Source of the DNA: Pseudanabaena sp. CAN_BIN31
GTDB lineage: Bacteria; Cyanobacteriota; Cyanobacteriia; Pseudanabaenales; Pseudanabaenaceae
Assembly (NCBI GenBank): GCA_026785865.1
Contig: JAJAZG010000497.1
Location: 1 to 12,798 of the forward strand
DNA: 12,798 nucleotides
Direction of reading: 5' to 3'
This document shows positions 1 to 8,017 of the stretch, piece after piece. The position numbers and the translations under genes are program-made. How positions within the stretch are numbered: position 1 is the stretch's first letter; the number at the start of each line of letters is the position of its first letter. The notes under the pieces were generated by a model. That model searched no databases, was not told where the DNA came from, and saw only the letters and a list, made by a program, of their open reading frames with translations.

Positions 1-1
1 G

Positions 2-280
2 CAAACGGATGTTAATCGCCATTTGATCAAGGGTTTGAATGGTACTCAACCAAAAGAAAATGCTGAGACTCCGATAGCGGTAAGTACTTTAGGTGTTATT
101 GAGATTTCTTTGGCTAAGAAAATGTCGGCTTCGATTGGGTTACGAAATGTTTTGGTACATTTGTATGACGAGATAGATCCTGCGATCGTTCATAGCTCTA
201 TAGCTAAGACAATTGCGGACTATGCTCAATATCAGCGTCAAATACTGAATTATTTAGATACGTTAGAGGGAGTCGTTTAA
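2..280 (+). CDS. hepT: HepT-like toxin ribonuclease (DUF86/HEPN), 5' part missing
   Basis: The reading frame is open from the first bases of the window, so the N-terminus lies outside it; the TTG at 23 is inside the gene and is not the real start. HepT proteins are HEPN-fold RNases paired with an MntA nucleotidyltransferase antitoxin. The visible part has the family's active-site motif R-X4-H-X-Y in GLRNVLVHLYDEID (Arg, His and Tyr at residues 41, 46 and 48 counted from the TTG), followed by the usual helical C-terminus ending in NYLDTLEGVV. About 92 residues are visible, against roughly 110-150 for complete members. The stop is only 3 nt before the cas10d start, and a GAGGGAG stretch at 266-272 inside this gene is the probable cas10d ribosome-binding site, so both genes should share a transcript. 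An MntA partner would be expected just upstream, out of view. I am confident of the family; a functional link to the CRISPR system is inference. Confidence 0.82.
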   Translation, partial: QTDVNRHLIKGLNGTQPKENAETPIAVSTLGVIEISLAKKMSASIGLRNVLVHLYDEIDPAIVHSSIAKTIADYAQYQRQILNYLDTLEGVV

Positions 281-283
281 TTT

Positions 284-2962
284 ATGTCAAGGTTATTAGG
301 TCGATCGCCTAAAACTCTAGAGGAGCGATACTTTAGCGAGATTCGTCCTGAGTTTTATAAGGTTCATGGAAACCATCATCAGTATGGAGTCAGAAAAGGA
401 ACAACATTGGCTCAGCATTTTGACTCTGCTTGTCAGTTTGTACTTACAGTAAGTCGTATCGCGGGAATCCCTGAAGATAAAAGAAGGGTTTTGCTTGCGG
501 CTACTGCTGTTCATGATTTAAATAAGCTTGATGATAATGGGCGCAATGTTAAAACTTTAGCGAGAAATCGTGAATTTTTAGAGCAAGAATTTGAACGAGT
601 TGGTGTTTCTAGCCTGATTCAAAATGATCAAGATTTAGAACTTGCTCGAAAATTGATAGAGCGTCACTCTGGACATAATGCAAGTGATGGAGCGCTATTC
701 CTACCTGAAGATCCAATAATTAGAAGGATTGCAGCAATTCTTATTGCCGCAGATTTATTTGATTTAGGTATTGCTGAAAAAGAGCGCTTTCGGAAAATTG
801 AGAATGAGTTAACGGTTGCTTTTGGTAGAACTAGCAAACTTTTTAAGGTAAGTGTTTCTCAAGATCGCGGATATATCACGGCTTTACTTTTAGGGGCTTG
901 TGAAGAAGTGCTTGCAGAGAAAGGACTAGCAACATTGTCGATATTCCCTGACAGCATTATTTTTGAGGGTAGAGCATTCCCTACTGGCGATCTGGCTATA
1001 GAAATGGCTGCTCGGTGGCAATTTAAAATCGATAGCGTTTTTGGTGGCAATATCGATCAATTAGTTAAAGCGACTAAGGACGGAATTAAAATTTCTGCTC
1101 ATGCTGTTCAGCACAATCTAGATGAGGTTTTGGGCGTTGTTCAAGCTCAGTTAGAAAAGAAAAAAGCTGGTTTCAAACTAGAAAAGGTGCGAACTGATGT
1201 TAGAAAATGGGGTGCAGAAAAGGCGGGAGAAGATGCTCTTGTAGAGGCGGCTGATGTGGGTTTATTACCTGTGGATAATGCTGAAGAGTTTGGCTTATCG
1301 GAAGCGTTAAAGTCTGCTTATCTGAGTTATCGCCAAGTGCAACCCGAACTTTCAACAGCACAGGTATGGGATGCGATCGCAAAACATACTGGTTTATCGA
1401 AAGAACAAAGACTCGCACTAGAGCCATTTGATGCTCAATATGCCCGATCGCTTTTTGCGGCTAAAGCATTAACTAATCGTATTGATGGGGCGATCGCTGC
1501 GTTGCGTGACTCTTTAGAATTGCGAAAAAATAGCTTGCAAGATCAAAAAGGTTCTGATGTATCAGAAGAAATTATTGATGCAGTCAATCGAACTCTTAAC
1601 TGGCAAATGACCAGTATCTTAAAAGGTAGTGAAGAGCTTGAAGCTTATATAAATGCGAATCCGAGACAAAGATGTTCTCTAGGTGCTACCTATGGAGAAA
1701 CTGAAGATGTGGCTTCGATGCCTATTGGTACTAAGGTTCAAGTTTTTTCTAACCGATTACCAGCAGGAATGAATGGCGATCCGAGAAGACAAGCCGATCC
1801 TATGACTTCTCTAGGCTATCAACTTATGACTGTTGGGGCTTGTTTTCCTGCGGTCAAAAAAGATCCCCCATATTATCTACATCTATCATTGCCAAAAGGC
1901 TCATGTCCTGAATTGCTTAGGATTTGGAGAGATTGGTTAGAAGATAAAGCAAATACAAATGGCGATGGAGGAACGGTTAGTGTCGATCAACTTCAACTTT
2001 ATCGCGACAATGTGATCCATTTTCAATCGAATAAAGTAGTTGGTTTTGCTTTCCCCAAGCGTCCTGATTTTGTTCATGCGAATGTAGTTTTACCGCTAAC
2101 TGCTGGTGACACAAATGCATCTCTAGCCTTAATCAAATCATTAAGATTGGCTCTAGAAATATCCTTAGCCCCAGATTTTGGATTTCCTTTTATTCTTAGC
2201 TCTGGTATGCAAGTGGAAACCATGCACGATGGATTTGGAAGAGTGGAAGGAATTCCCAGTTCATTTTCTGGCTTGCTTGGGTCAGGAAATTATACCTATG
2301 AGGAGGCTTTAGAAATACGCGATCGCTTGAGATGTCTAGGGAAATTAGCCTTAGCTGTTGCAAGTCTGAATAAACTTGACGACTGTTTTTATGACTTAGC
2401 TCGTGCTACAACACAGCCATTTAGTCTTTACTATGTGCTGCTGCGATGGATTTTGCGAGAACAGGATAAGCCTAATTTGGCGACTAACTGGAGTCGAATT
2501 CGTGAACCTTTATATATTTTATTGGAGAGCCTTATGCCTGAACAAAATAACACTTTGACGGTTTATCTCAAAGAAGCAACATTACTTGCCGCAGAAGCAA
2601 AGATATGGGGTAGTTCCTACGAGCGAACCTCATCAATTGAACCTTTTGCGGCAATGGTGTCTGCTATTCGCGGATTGAAATCACATATGCCTCTAGATGT
2701 GGTTTTTGGCGCACTTGTGCAGAGTTACCATACACGCCTCGATCGCATTCGTGAGCATGGTGTTGGTAATACAAAGTTTGAACAAATCAAGAATTACTAT
2801 GCTGTGTTGCGATCGCTCTATGAGGATGTCTATCAATCCAAACCTGAGAAGTTTCTAGCCGATCAGAAGACGCTAGAGGCTGCCTATCTTTTCTTCTTAG
2901 AAGAAGCTAGGCGCATCCAACGAGCCAAAACTGAGAACGAAAACAATCAAAAAATTGTATAA
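284..2962 (+). CDS. cas10d: Cas10d (Csc3), type I-D large subunit with N-terminal HD nuclease
   Basis: This 892-residue protein is the large subunit of the type I-D surveillance complex. In this subtype the target-cutting HD nuclease sits on Cas10d rather than on Cas3. The N-terminal HD domain looks intact: His45 (LAQHFD), His77-Asp78 (AVHDLNKLDD), His128 and His131 (IERHSGH) and Asp157 (IAADLFD) fit the metal-binding set. The middle (about 200-700) should correspond to the degenerate Cas10 palm-like core; I see no GGDD cyclase motif. Around 464-513 the region where many Cas10 proteins carry paired CxxC zinc ligands keeps a single cysteine (Cys464), so a zinc site there is probably lost. The C-terminal 140 residues are helical and resemble a small subunit; an internal start at Met751 probably produces Cas11d separately. 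The start is the ATG 3 nt after hepT, with GAGGGAG upstream. The stop overlaps the strong AAGGAGAT site of csc2. Confidence 0.93.
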   Translation: MSRLLGRSPKTLEERYFSEIRPEFYKVHGNHHQYGVRKGTTLAQHFDSACQFVLTVSRIAGIPEDKRRVLLAATAVHDLNKLDDNGRNVKTLARNREFLEQEFERVGVSSLIQNDQDLELARKLIERHSGHNASDGALFLPEDPIIRRIAAILIAADLFDLGIAEKERFRKIENELTVAFGRTSKLFKVSVSQDRGYITALLLGACEEVLAEKGLATLSIFPDSIIFEGRAFPTGDLAIEMAARWQFKIDSVFGGNIDQLVKATKDGIKISAHAVQHNLDEVLGVVQAQLEKKKAGFKLEKVRTDVRKWGAEKAGEDALVEAADVGLLPVDNAEEFGLSEALKSAYLSYRQVQPELSTAQVWDAIAKHTGLSKEQRLALEPFDAQYARSLFAAKALTNRIDGAIAALRDSLELRKNSLQDQKGSDVSEEIIDAVNRTLNWQMTSILKGSEELEAYINANPRQRCSLGATYGETEDVASMPIGTKVQVFSNRLPAGMNGDPRRQADPMTSLGYQLMTVGACFPAVKKDPPYYLHLSLPKGSCPELLRIWRDWLEDKANTNGDGGTVSVDQLQLYRDNVIHFQSNKVVGFAFPKRPDFVHANVVLPLTAGDTNASLALIKSLRLALEISLAPDFGFPFILSSGMQVETMHDGFGRVEGIPSSFSGLLGSGNYTYEEALEIRDRLRCLGKLALAVASLNKLDDCFYDLARATTQPFSLYYVLLRWILREQDKPNLATNWSRIREPLYILLESLMPEQNNTLTVYLKEATLLAAEAKIWGSSYERTSSIEPFAAMVSAIRGLKSHMPLDVVFGALVQSYHTRLDRIREHGVGNTKFEQIKNYYAVLRSLYEDVYQSKPEKFLADQKTLEAAYLFFLEEARRIQRAKTENENNQKIV
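2524..2529 (+). promoter_or_regulatory. Internal ribosome-binding site for Cas11d
   Basis: GGAGAG lies inside the cas10d coding sequence (codons for Glu-Ser, residues 748-749, with the preceding Leu) 4-6 nt before the in-frame ATG at 2534. It is what decides the internal start, because other ATGs in the same stretch have no purine-rich element at the right distance. Confidence 0.65.
2534..2962 (+). CDS. cas11d: Probable internally translated small subunit Cas11d
   Basis: An ATG at 2534 (Met751 of Cas10d, same frame) is preceded by GGAGAG at 2524-2529, which places the GGAG core 6 nt from the start, close to ideal. Translation from here gives a 142-residue, mostly helical protein beginning MPEQNNTLTVYLKEATLLAA and ending with the Cas10d C-terminus. 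It is known that type I-D loci make the small subunit Cas11d by independent translation from within cas10d; several copies of Cas11 line the belly of the complex and contact the non-target strand. Length and position fit that expectation. Other in-frame ATGs nearby (Met791, Met802) lack a comparable ribosome-binding site. That this start is used here is inference from the site and from the family precedent. Confidence 0.72.
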   Translation: MPEQNNTLTVYLKEATLLAAEAKIWGSSYERTSSIEPFAAMVSAIRGLKSHMPLDVVFGALVQSYHTRLDRIREHGVGNTKFEQIKNYYAVLRSLYEDVYQSKPEKFLADQKTLEAAYLFFLEEARRIQRAKTENENNQKIV

Positions 2963-2973
2963 AGGAGATTTCT

Positions 2974-3999
2974 ATGTCTATTGAAAAACTTTCTAAATTC
3001 CTCGCTCCAACTTACGAGAACTTCCCAAAAGGTCGGACTATTAGCTTAGTCGTTTTGAGAACTACCCTATCTGAGACAATTTTCCGTACAGAAGGCACGG
3101 GGGAACCAATTTGTCGCGAGTTCGTGCAAGCGGGAGAAAATGACACCAATGTTATTCAGCGTCTTGTGATGACTAAGCGCAAACAAGTCGCGCCTGAACG
3201 TCGTAAAGGTCGGGAATTTCTTCGGGCTGAGTCTCTTTTATATCCAAGCAAGGATGGTACATTCTGCGCTTTAAATACAAATGCTCCTTGTGAGATGTGC
3301 GTGGATTGCTTCTTATACGGATTTGCTGCTGGTGGCGGTGGAGCGCAAAAAAGCCGCGTTTGGACAGAAGATGCTTTTAGCTTGCTTCCAGCTTCCAATT
3401 TAATAGGCGATCGCACAATCAACGCCATCTTTGAAACTGGCACGATGCGCGATGAGAAGGGAAATGCTTCTACTGCCTTGAATACCAGTGAATACATTAA
3501 GCCTAGTGTGCATTTTCTAGATGTAGTCACGCTCAAAGATGTCACGGCGGATGAGTTGCGCTACATTGTTGGCAACGTCTTGTTAACCAGTCGCTACGGT
3601 GCTGTTTCTAGTCGTGTTGGACGCATGGAAAATCAGATTCTTGGTGTGTTTGGTGGTATTGCTGAGTTGCCTAGTTCTCTAGAGTTAGTGCAATCCGTTC
3701 ATGATACTTTTACCGCTTCTGGCAAAGCTCTCGAACATCCCTTTGAGCAACAAGCGATCGCTGATGCCACCAAACAAGTTATTTCCAACTGGACAAATAA
3801 GCGAGGTGTTTCTGTGAAACTATCTGATGCAGAAGTAACTGAATTAATTGCCGATGTCGATCGCAACTGGTCGGAAGATGAGCGCGAAACATTCCTAAAA
3901 CGTCTTGATGCTTCATACGAGCCATTTCGCCATGCTCCTGCGGAATCGAAAAAGGGTAAAAACAAGAACAAGCCTAAAGATACTGAAGCAGGAGGCTAA
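2974..3999 (+). CDS. csc2: Csc2 (Cas7d), backbone subunit of type I-D Cascade
   Basis: This 341-residue protein is the Cas7-family subunit that polymerises along the crRNA spacer to form the backbone of the complex. It begins with the typical MSIEKLSKFLAPTYE opening and has a Cys4 cluster, Cys98, Cys106, Cys109 and Cys112 (FCAL..CEMCVDCFLYGFA), matching the zinc-binding insertion known in Csc2 structures. A glycine-rich loop (AAGGGGAQ, 118-125) and the conserved block around residues 168-226 (NTSEYIKPSVHFLDVVTLKD, then SRYGAVSSRVGRMEN) support the family. The C-terminus is a lysine-rich tail (KKGKNKNKPKD, about 326-336) that is likely disordered. The start has a strong AAGGAGAT site overlapping the end of cas10d, with an 11-nt intergenic gap, which suggests high translation, as expected for the most abundant subunit. 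Confidence 0.94.
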   Translation: MSIEKLSKFLAPTYENFPKGRTISLVVLRTTLSETIFRTEGTGEPICREFVQAGENDTNVIQRLVMTKRKQVAPERRKGREFLRAESLLYPSKDGTFCALNTNAPCEMCVDCFLYGFAAGGGGAQKSRVWTEDAFSLLPASNLIGDRTINAIFETGTMRDEKGNASTALNTSEYIKPSVHFLDVVTLKDVTADELRYIVGNVLLTSRYGAVSSRVGRMENQILGVFGGIAELPSSLELVQSVHDTFTASGKALEHPFEQQAIADATKQVISNWTNKRGVSVKLSDAEVTELIADVDRNWSEDERETFLKRLDASYEPFRHAPAESKKGKNKNKPKDTEAGG

Positions 4000-4002
4000 C
4001 CC

Positions 4003-4803
4003 ATGCCTCGAAATCAAAATGAACAGCTAAACTTGCTCACTAAAACAGAATCTCCTGCGATTAACTTTCAGAAAGCTAGACTCATCGAGTTATGGTGTGC
4101 CGAACCGATATTTTTTGCTTCTAGAGAACTCTCTGACTGCTACTACACAGAAGGCGTGATTGGTAATTATGCCCTTGCTTATGCATTAGGCTGGGCGCGA
4201 TCGCCCTATCGCTTGACGGGAACCAGTACAGGAAAACCCACTTATCGCGAAGACTTAACCCCTTTAGCCCATGAGTGTTATGTCTTGCCAGCATGGTCAG
4301 CCGATGGAAATGTCAAATATCGATTTGAGCGTTTCAATGCTCTTTCTGATTCCTATTGGTACGCAATGACAAATAATCGTGTTGCTACGAGTCGTCAAGA
4401 TATTCACGCGGTGAGAAGAGGAGAAAAGCCCAGCACTTTTAGACCTAGTAACTTCCCTCAAACTGGAAAACTGCGTTTAATTGATCGCGGCAACTGCTTT
4501 CATACGTTAATTTTGGGCGATCGCGAGTTGCCAGAATATATTCGTGTTGGAAAGTTTATGAGCAAAGTGAGAGTTCGCATCATTGATGAATACGCAATTA
4601 GCTATTTGCCAGATGGTGAGCATTCTTATCATGGACTGTTAAACACAGCCGATATACCTCAAAATCTTGCACTTTTATCCTTTGATCTGCTCTCGATTCC
4701 GCCAGTTTCGCTAATTAAAAACGCTGTTTTTCAGGGGGCAGCGTGGCGAATGGGTGATTATATAATTCCTGCAAATTCTTCTTTTTTGGGAGGGAGTGCT
4801 TAA
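4003..4803 (+). CDS. csc1: Csc1 (Cas5d), crRNA 5'-handle-capping subunit of type I-D Cascade
   Basis: This 266-residue protein is the Cas5-family subunit that caps the 5' handle of the crRNA and contacts Cas10d. Csc1-like features include an opening strand with the pattern ARLIELWCAEPIFFASREL (25-43) followed by EGVIGNYALAYALGWARSPYR (50-70), the most conserved Csc1 block, and a C-terminal strand region near GAAWRMGDYIIP. The first 20 or so residues look like a flexible extension. It is not the catalytic Cas5 type; crRNA cleavage is left to the cas6 gene further downstream. The start is 3 nt after the csc2 stop, with GGAGG at 3991-3995 inside csc2 as the ribosome-binding site. The stop is 1 nt before the preferred cas3' start. 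The assignment rests on sequence pattern plus its position after csc2. Confidence 0.91.
   Translation: MPRNQNEQLNLLTKTESPAINFQKARLIELWCAEPIFFASRELSDCYYTEGVIGNYALAYALGWARSPYRLTGTSTGKPTYREDLTPLAHECYVLPAWSADGNVKYRFERFNALSDSYWYAMTNNRVATSRQDIHAVRRGEKPSTFRPSNFPQTGKLRLIDRGNCFHTLILGDRELPEYIRVGKFMSKVRVRIIDEYAISYLPDGEHSYHGLLNTADIPQNLALLSFDLLSIPPVSLIKNAVFQGAAWRMGDYIIPANSSFLGGSA
4788..4796 (+). promoter_or_regulatory. Ribosome-binding site deciding the cas3' start
   Basis: GGGAGGGAG sits at the very end of csc1. Its distal GGAG is 8 nt from the ATG at 4805, which favours that start over the GTG at 4796, a codon that begins within the element itself. Confidence 0.6.
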
Positions 4804-4804
4804 A

Positions 4805-7084
4805 ATGTCTCAATCAATTTCTATCGAACTTGAACCTAAAAGTATTGCTAGTTGTGAACCGCCCGAAGATTTAAAATTTTTGGGACATACATTGCAACAT
4901 CAGGTCGATGTGTTTGAAAAATCTCGCGATCATGACATCATCATGGATCTTGCTCCTACAGGGACGGGCAAAACCAAAGCGGGTTTATCTGTGTTGTTGC
5001 ATAATCGCGATCGCAGTGCAATTTATATCGCGCCGACAAATGCCCTTGTTGAACAGCAAACTGAAGCAGCCAAGCAATTTGTGAAAGATGCAAATCTCAA
5101 TCATTTTGTAATCGCGGCATCTGCTAAGGAAGTACGCCAATGGTCAAATGATCGGGTTGGTTCTCGATCTGGGGAGAAGATTTACAACTTACTCCGCAAT
5201 CCTGCGATCCTTTTCCCAGAACTAGAAGAACATCGCCCTATTCTTTTAATCACGAACCCTGATTTATTTTACTATGCGACTTTCTTCGCATACAACAGAC
5301 TTGATCGAGTCAATATCGCCAGCTCTTTTTACAATCAATTTGCAACAGTTATTTTTGATGAGTTCCATCTTTACGATGCCAAGCAGCTTGTAAGCTTGTT
5401 TTTCTATCTTGCTTTTTCAAAAGTCTTTGGATTTTTTGAAAATAATAGAAAGATTGTTCTACTAACTGCTACACCAGATGCAAGCTGCAAAGCTGCTCTA
5501 TCAGAACTTCAATCACAGGGTGTCAAGATTGCAGAAGTTGATGGCGAATCAACAACCGATCACATGGTTCCCTCGCAAACATCGGTGAGTTTAGAAATTA
5601 AACCTCAAAGCGATCGCGATTTACTTTTAGATGAAATCGCTCATGACGTTGCACAGCGTTTTGAAAAGCATCCAGATCGCAATGGTGCAATTATTCTCGA
5701 TTCTAAAGATCACATCAACCGTTTAGCTGATCGCCTCTATTTAAAGGGACTCGGCAACAATATTGGCAGGATAACAGGCTCAACCCCAAAAGGCGATCGT
5801 AAACAAGCCGCACAACAGCCAATAATTTTAGCGACTAGTACCGTTGATGTCGGCTTTAACTTTGAGCGAAGCCCCGATTCTACCCGTCAAAATCTAGATT
5901 GGATGATTTTTACAGCCCGCGATCGCGCTGCATTTTGGCAAAGGATCGGACGAGTTGGGCGCGTTCTTGGTAAAGTAGAAACCACTATTCCATCTGAGGC
6001 GATCGCTTATCTTTCTGAACTCGCTTGGGAACAGGGAATTGAAGATCTAAATTGTGATGGCGGACGGGTTGCATTAAGGCAAAAACTAGAAGAGCTACCA
6101 TGTCTGGATAAGCCATTCTTAAAAATTTATTGGCAGTCTGAAGCATTTCTAGAGATTGCTAAGCCTCTGCTAGTTTTAAGCGATATGATGGAAAAGCTAC
6201 CTCAAGCGGATTTCATTCCCAAGCTTTACAACATCCTCAAAGTTACTTTAGGAGGTCGCAGAGATTGGGGCTACTATCAACGCAGGATGAGATCCTTACA
6301 AGCAGCAGAATCCGTGTCACGATCTAAGCCAAAAGATTTTGCAGAAAATCCTCTTAAATTCTTGAAAGGTAAATCTTATGAACTTGTTAGAGCTTTTCTC
6401 CAAGCAAAATATCCTGAAGAAGCTGATGAACTCAAGGCAAAACGAACGGGTTTAAGTGACTACGAAAAACTTTTTAAAGAAGATCGAGAAGTTGCTGATG
6501 AGCTTAAAGATTTTGCTACTTGCTTTAGTGCTAGTTATGCGCCACTTTTTCAGTTTCGAGAAAGTCTATTTGAGAACCTAGGGATAAGCGATCCCAAGGG
6601 TTTGATTCTAGACTATTCCGAAGAAACAGAACTCGATCCCATTCACTTGCTAAGGCATTATGAATTTTTTGCTAGAGGTGCAGAAATCGAACTCGCATCA
6701 CGAGCCGATCCACCTTACACAATTAGCTTTAGTTGGCGATTTCATGGTTCAAGACAAGATTTTCTCAATACTCAGATTAACAAGTTAATCGTTCTTAAAA
6801 ATTACAAAATCCAACGAATGCAAAATGGCGCGATCGCTCCAACAGACTTGTTAAAACCTCTTGAGAAAACTTTGATTTCAGGAGTAATTATTTGTCCTAT
6901 AGCCAGTGCTGTCGCTTATTACAAGCTAAGGAAAATGCGAATTACAGCTTATCCAATCACAGTTAAATGCGATGATGTCGAGAAAGAATACGCATTTCTA
7001 CCAGCCCTTTCAGGGATTTTAACGGCTGCAATGTCTGGTGTTAATATCCGTTTAATGGATGAAGAAAACTTTTGGATTGCTTAA
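4805..7084 (+). CDS. cas3: Cas3' helicase, type I-D (no HD domain)
   Basis: This superfamily 2 DNA helicase is recruited by the target-bound complex to unwind DNA so that the Cas10d HD nuclease can cut it. Motifs in order, numbered from the ATG at 4805 (759 residues): Walker A APTGTGKT at 50-57, IAPTNALVEQQ (motif Ia) near 75-85, DEFH box at 185-188, TAT at 221-223, motif V with ATSTVDVGFNF near 343-353, and motif VI QRIGRVGR at 379-386. No HD motif is present at either end, as expected for the cyanobacterial I-D Cas3'. The C-terminal half has no motif I recognise. I chose the ATG at 4805 because GGAG at 4793-4796 is 8 nt upstream; a GTG at 4796 in the same frame would add three residues and overlap csc1. 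In common I-D loci this gene precedes cas10d, so its place after csc1 is unusual. Confidence 0.92.
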   Translation: MSQSISIELEPKSIASCEPPEDLKFLGHTLQHQVDVFEKSRDHDIIMDLAPTGTGKTKAGLSVLLHNRDRSAIYIAPTNALVEQQTEAAKQFVKDANLNHFVIAASAKEVRQWSNDRVGSRSGEKIYNLLRNPAILFPELEEHRPILLITNPDLFYYATFFAYNRLDRVNIASSFYNQFATVIFDEFHLYDAKQLVSLFFYLAFSKVFGFFENNRKIVLLTATPDASCKAALSELQSQGVKIAEVDGESTTDHMVPSQTSVSLEIKPQSDRDLLLDEIAHDVAQRFEKHPDRNGAIILDSKDHINRLADRLYLKGLGNNIGRITGSTPKGDRKQAAQQPIILATSTVDVGFNFERSPDSTRQNLDWMIFTARDRAAFWQRIGRVGRVLGKVETTIPSEAIAYLSELAWEQGIEDLNCDGGRVALRQKLEELPCLDKPFLKIYWQSEAFLEIAKPLLVLSDMMEKLPQADFIPKLYNILKVTLGGRRDWGYYQRRMRSLQAAESVSRSKPKDFAENPLKFLKGKSYELVRAFLQAKYPEEADELKAKRTGLSDYEKLFKEDREVADELKDFATCFSASYAPLFQFRESLFENLGISDPKGLILDYSEETELDPIHLLRHYEFFARGAEIELASRADPPYTISFSWRFHGSRQDFLNTQINKLIVLKNYKIQRMQNGAIAPTDLLKPLEKTLISGVIICPIASAVAYYKLRKMRITAYPITVKCDDVEKEYAFLPALSGILTAAMSGVNIRLMDEENFWIA

Positions 7085-7100
7085 TTTGAGGTAAATAACT

Positions 7101-7391
7101 ATGACTACTCAAGAACTAATCGAACAACTCTCAAAATTTCCACCTGACACACCTGTTGTCATTAGAGGCTACGAATCTGGATACAACGATGTCCAAGAAG
7201 TAAACCCACAAGAGATGCAGCTTAACATCAACACAATTTGGTATTACGGCGCTCACGGCGACAACGATCATCAATCCAAACCCATCGAAGGGATACCCAT
7301 GACACCCGTAGTTTGTCTGTACGGAACTAACACATTACCGACGAAAAATGGCACGGTCGCTAACTTTAAACACACAACAGAAAAAAGATGA
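7101..7391 (+). CDS. Small conserved protein with a GYEsGYnD motif, function unknown
   Basis: The 96-residue protein opens with MTTQELIEQLSKFPPDTPVV and continues IRGYESGYNDV (21-31). This pattern (an ELIEQL helix, a PPDTPV turn, then a strand and G-Y-E-x-G-Y-x-D) recurs in small uncharacterised bacterial and phage proteins; I know no assigned function. The second half (residues 43-96) has WYYGAHGDNDH and VVCLYGTN, consistent with a small alpha/beta protein. It starts 16 nt after cas3' with GAGGT at 7088-7092, and its stop overlaps the next start as ATGA, so it is likely translated from the cas3' transcript. No signal peptide or membrane segment is seen. It is not a known cas gene. Confidence 0.75.
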   Translation: MTTQELIEQLSKFPPDTPVVIRGYESGYNDVQEVNPQEMQLNINTIWYYGAHGDNDHQSKPIEGIPMTPVVCLYGTNTLPTKNGTVANFKHTTEKR

Positions 7392-8017
7392 GTCAAACTT
7401 TAGAGCCAGAAGATACATTTAGTCGTAGCTTTGACCTCAAGATCCCAGCCCAAAACTTAGCTCAAGAATTCGGCTACAACTTTGAGAGCCAATCGTTACA
7501 ACTTCCTAAATACAAAGGAGAGCTAAATTATATTCAGCAAACCCAAGAACAAATTCAAGAGATTCTGCCCTGTCTGAATCTTGACAGCGATCGTACAAAG
7601 CGCGAGTTTTTAGTTGCACCCATTATCAGAGATTTGATTTGCTATACCCATACACAAATCAGAATCGAATACAAAATTAAAGTCAGCGATCGCTTGCAAG
7701 GCATCATTAACTACTTCATCGAATCTCCCAACTTCTCAATAATCAGTTTTGCTAAAGGAGAAAACCTAGAGGGTGGCGTGAATCAACTGATTACCCAACT
7801 AATTGCCCTTGATCAATGGGAAAACACACCAGCAAGCGATCGCCTATTTGGTGCTGTCACCACAGGCTCAGTCTGGCAATTTGGATTATTGCATCGACAA
7901 ACTAAATTGATTCAACAAGACCTGAATTTATATCGCGTTCCCAATGATTTTGAGACTGTAATGCGAATTTTGGTAGAAGTGACGATGGAAAAAAGAGGTA
8001 TTAACAATGTTTGCTAG
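7388..8017 (+). CDS. Degenerate PD-(D/E)XK nuclease-like protein (uncertain)
   Basis: A 209-residue soluble protein. Its layout resembles cyanobacterial nuclease-like proteins that read roughly L-x-G-x-x-D-Y-x-I, then P-x-x-x-V-E-A-K, then G-x-x-Q-x-x-x-Q: here LQGIINYFI (103-111), NFSIISFAKGENLEGG (115-130) and VNQLITQLIALDQ (131-143), followed by GAVTTGSVWQFGLL (155-168). At the positions I would align with the catalytic Asp and Glu there are Asn108 and Phe121, while Lys123 is kept, so the protein is probably not an active nuclease. The alignment is from memory of the pattern and is inference. It begins with an ATGA overlap on the gene before and overlaps the Uma2 gene after it by 11 nt, so the three should be co-translated. 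A regulatory or binding role beside the Uma2 nuclease is possible. Confidence 0.6.
   Translation: MSQTLEPEDTFSRSFDLKIPAQNLAQEFGYNFESQSLQLPKYKGELNYIQQTQEQIQEILPCLNLDSDRTKREFLVAPIIRDLICYTHTQIRIEYKIKVSDRLQGIINYFIESPNFSIISFAKGENLEGGVNQLITQLIALDQWENTPASDRLFGAVTTGSVWQFGLLHRQTKLIQQDLNLYRVPNDFETVMRILVEVTMEKRGINNVC

Noticed and set aside
3156..3545. Minus-strand open frame of about 129 codons within csc2
   Set aside because: It lies wholly antisense to a well-supported gene, has no recognisable family, and has an amino-acid composition typical of a shadow frame. The same applies to minus-strand frames inside cas10d, csc2, the helical-protein gene, cas4 and cas1/cas2.
4796..4804. GTG at 4796 as the cas3' start
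   Set aside because: It lies within the purine-rich element itself and overlaps the csc1 end; the ATG at 4805 has properly spaced GGAG.
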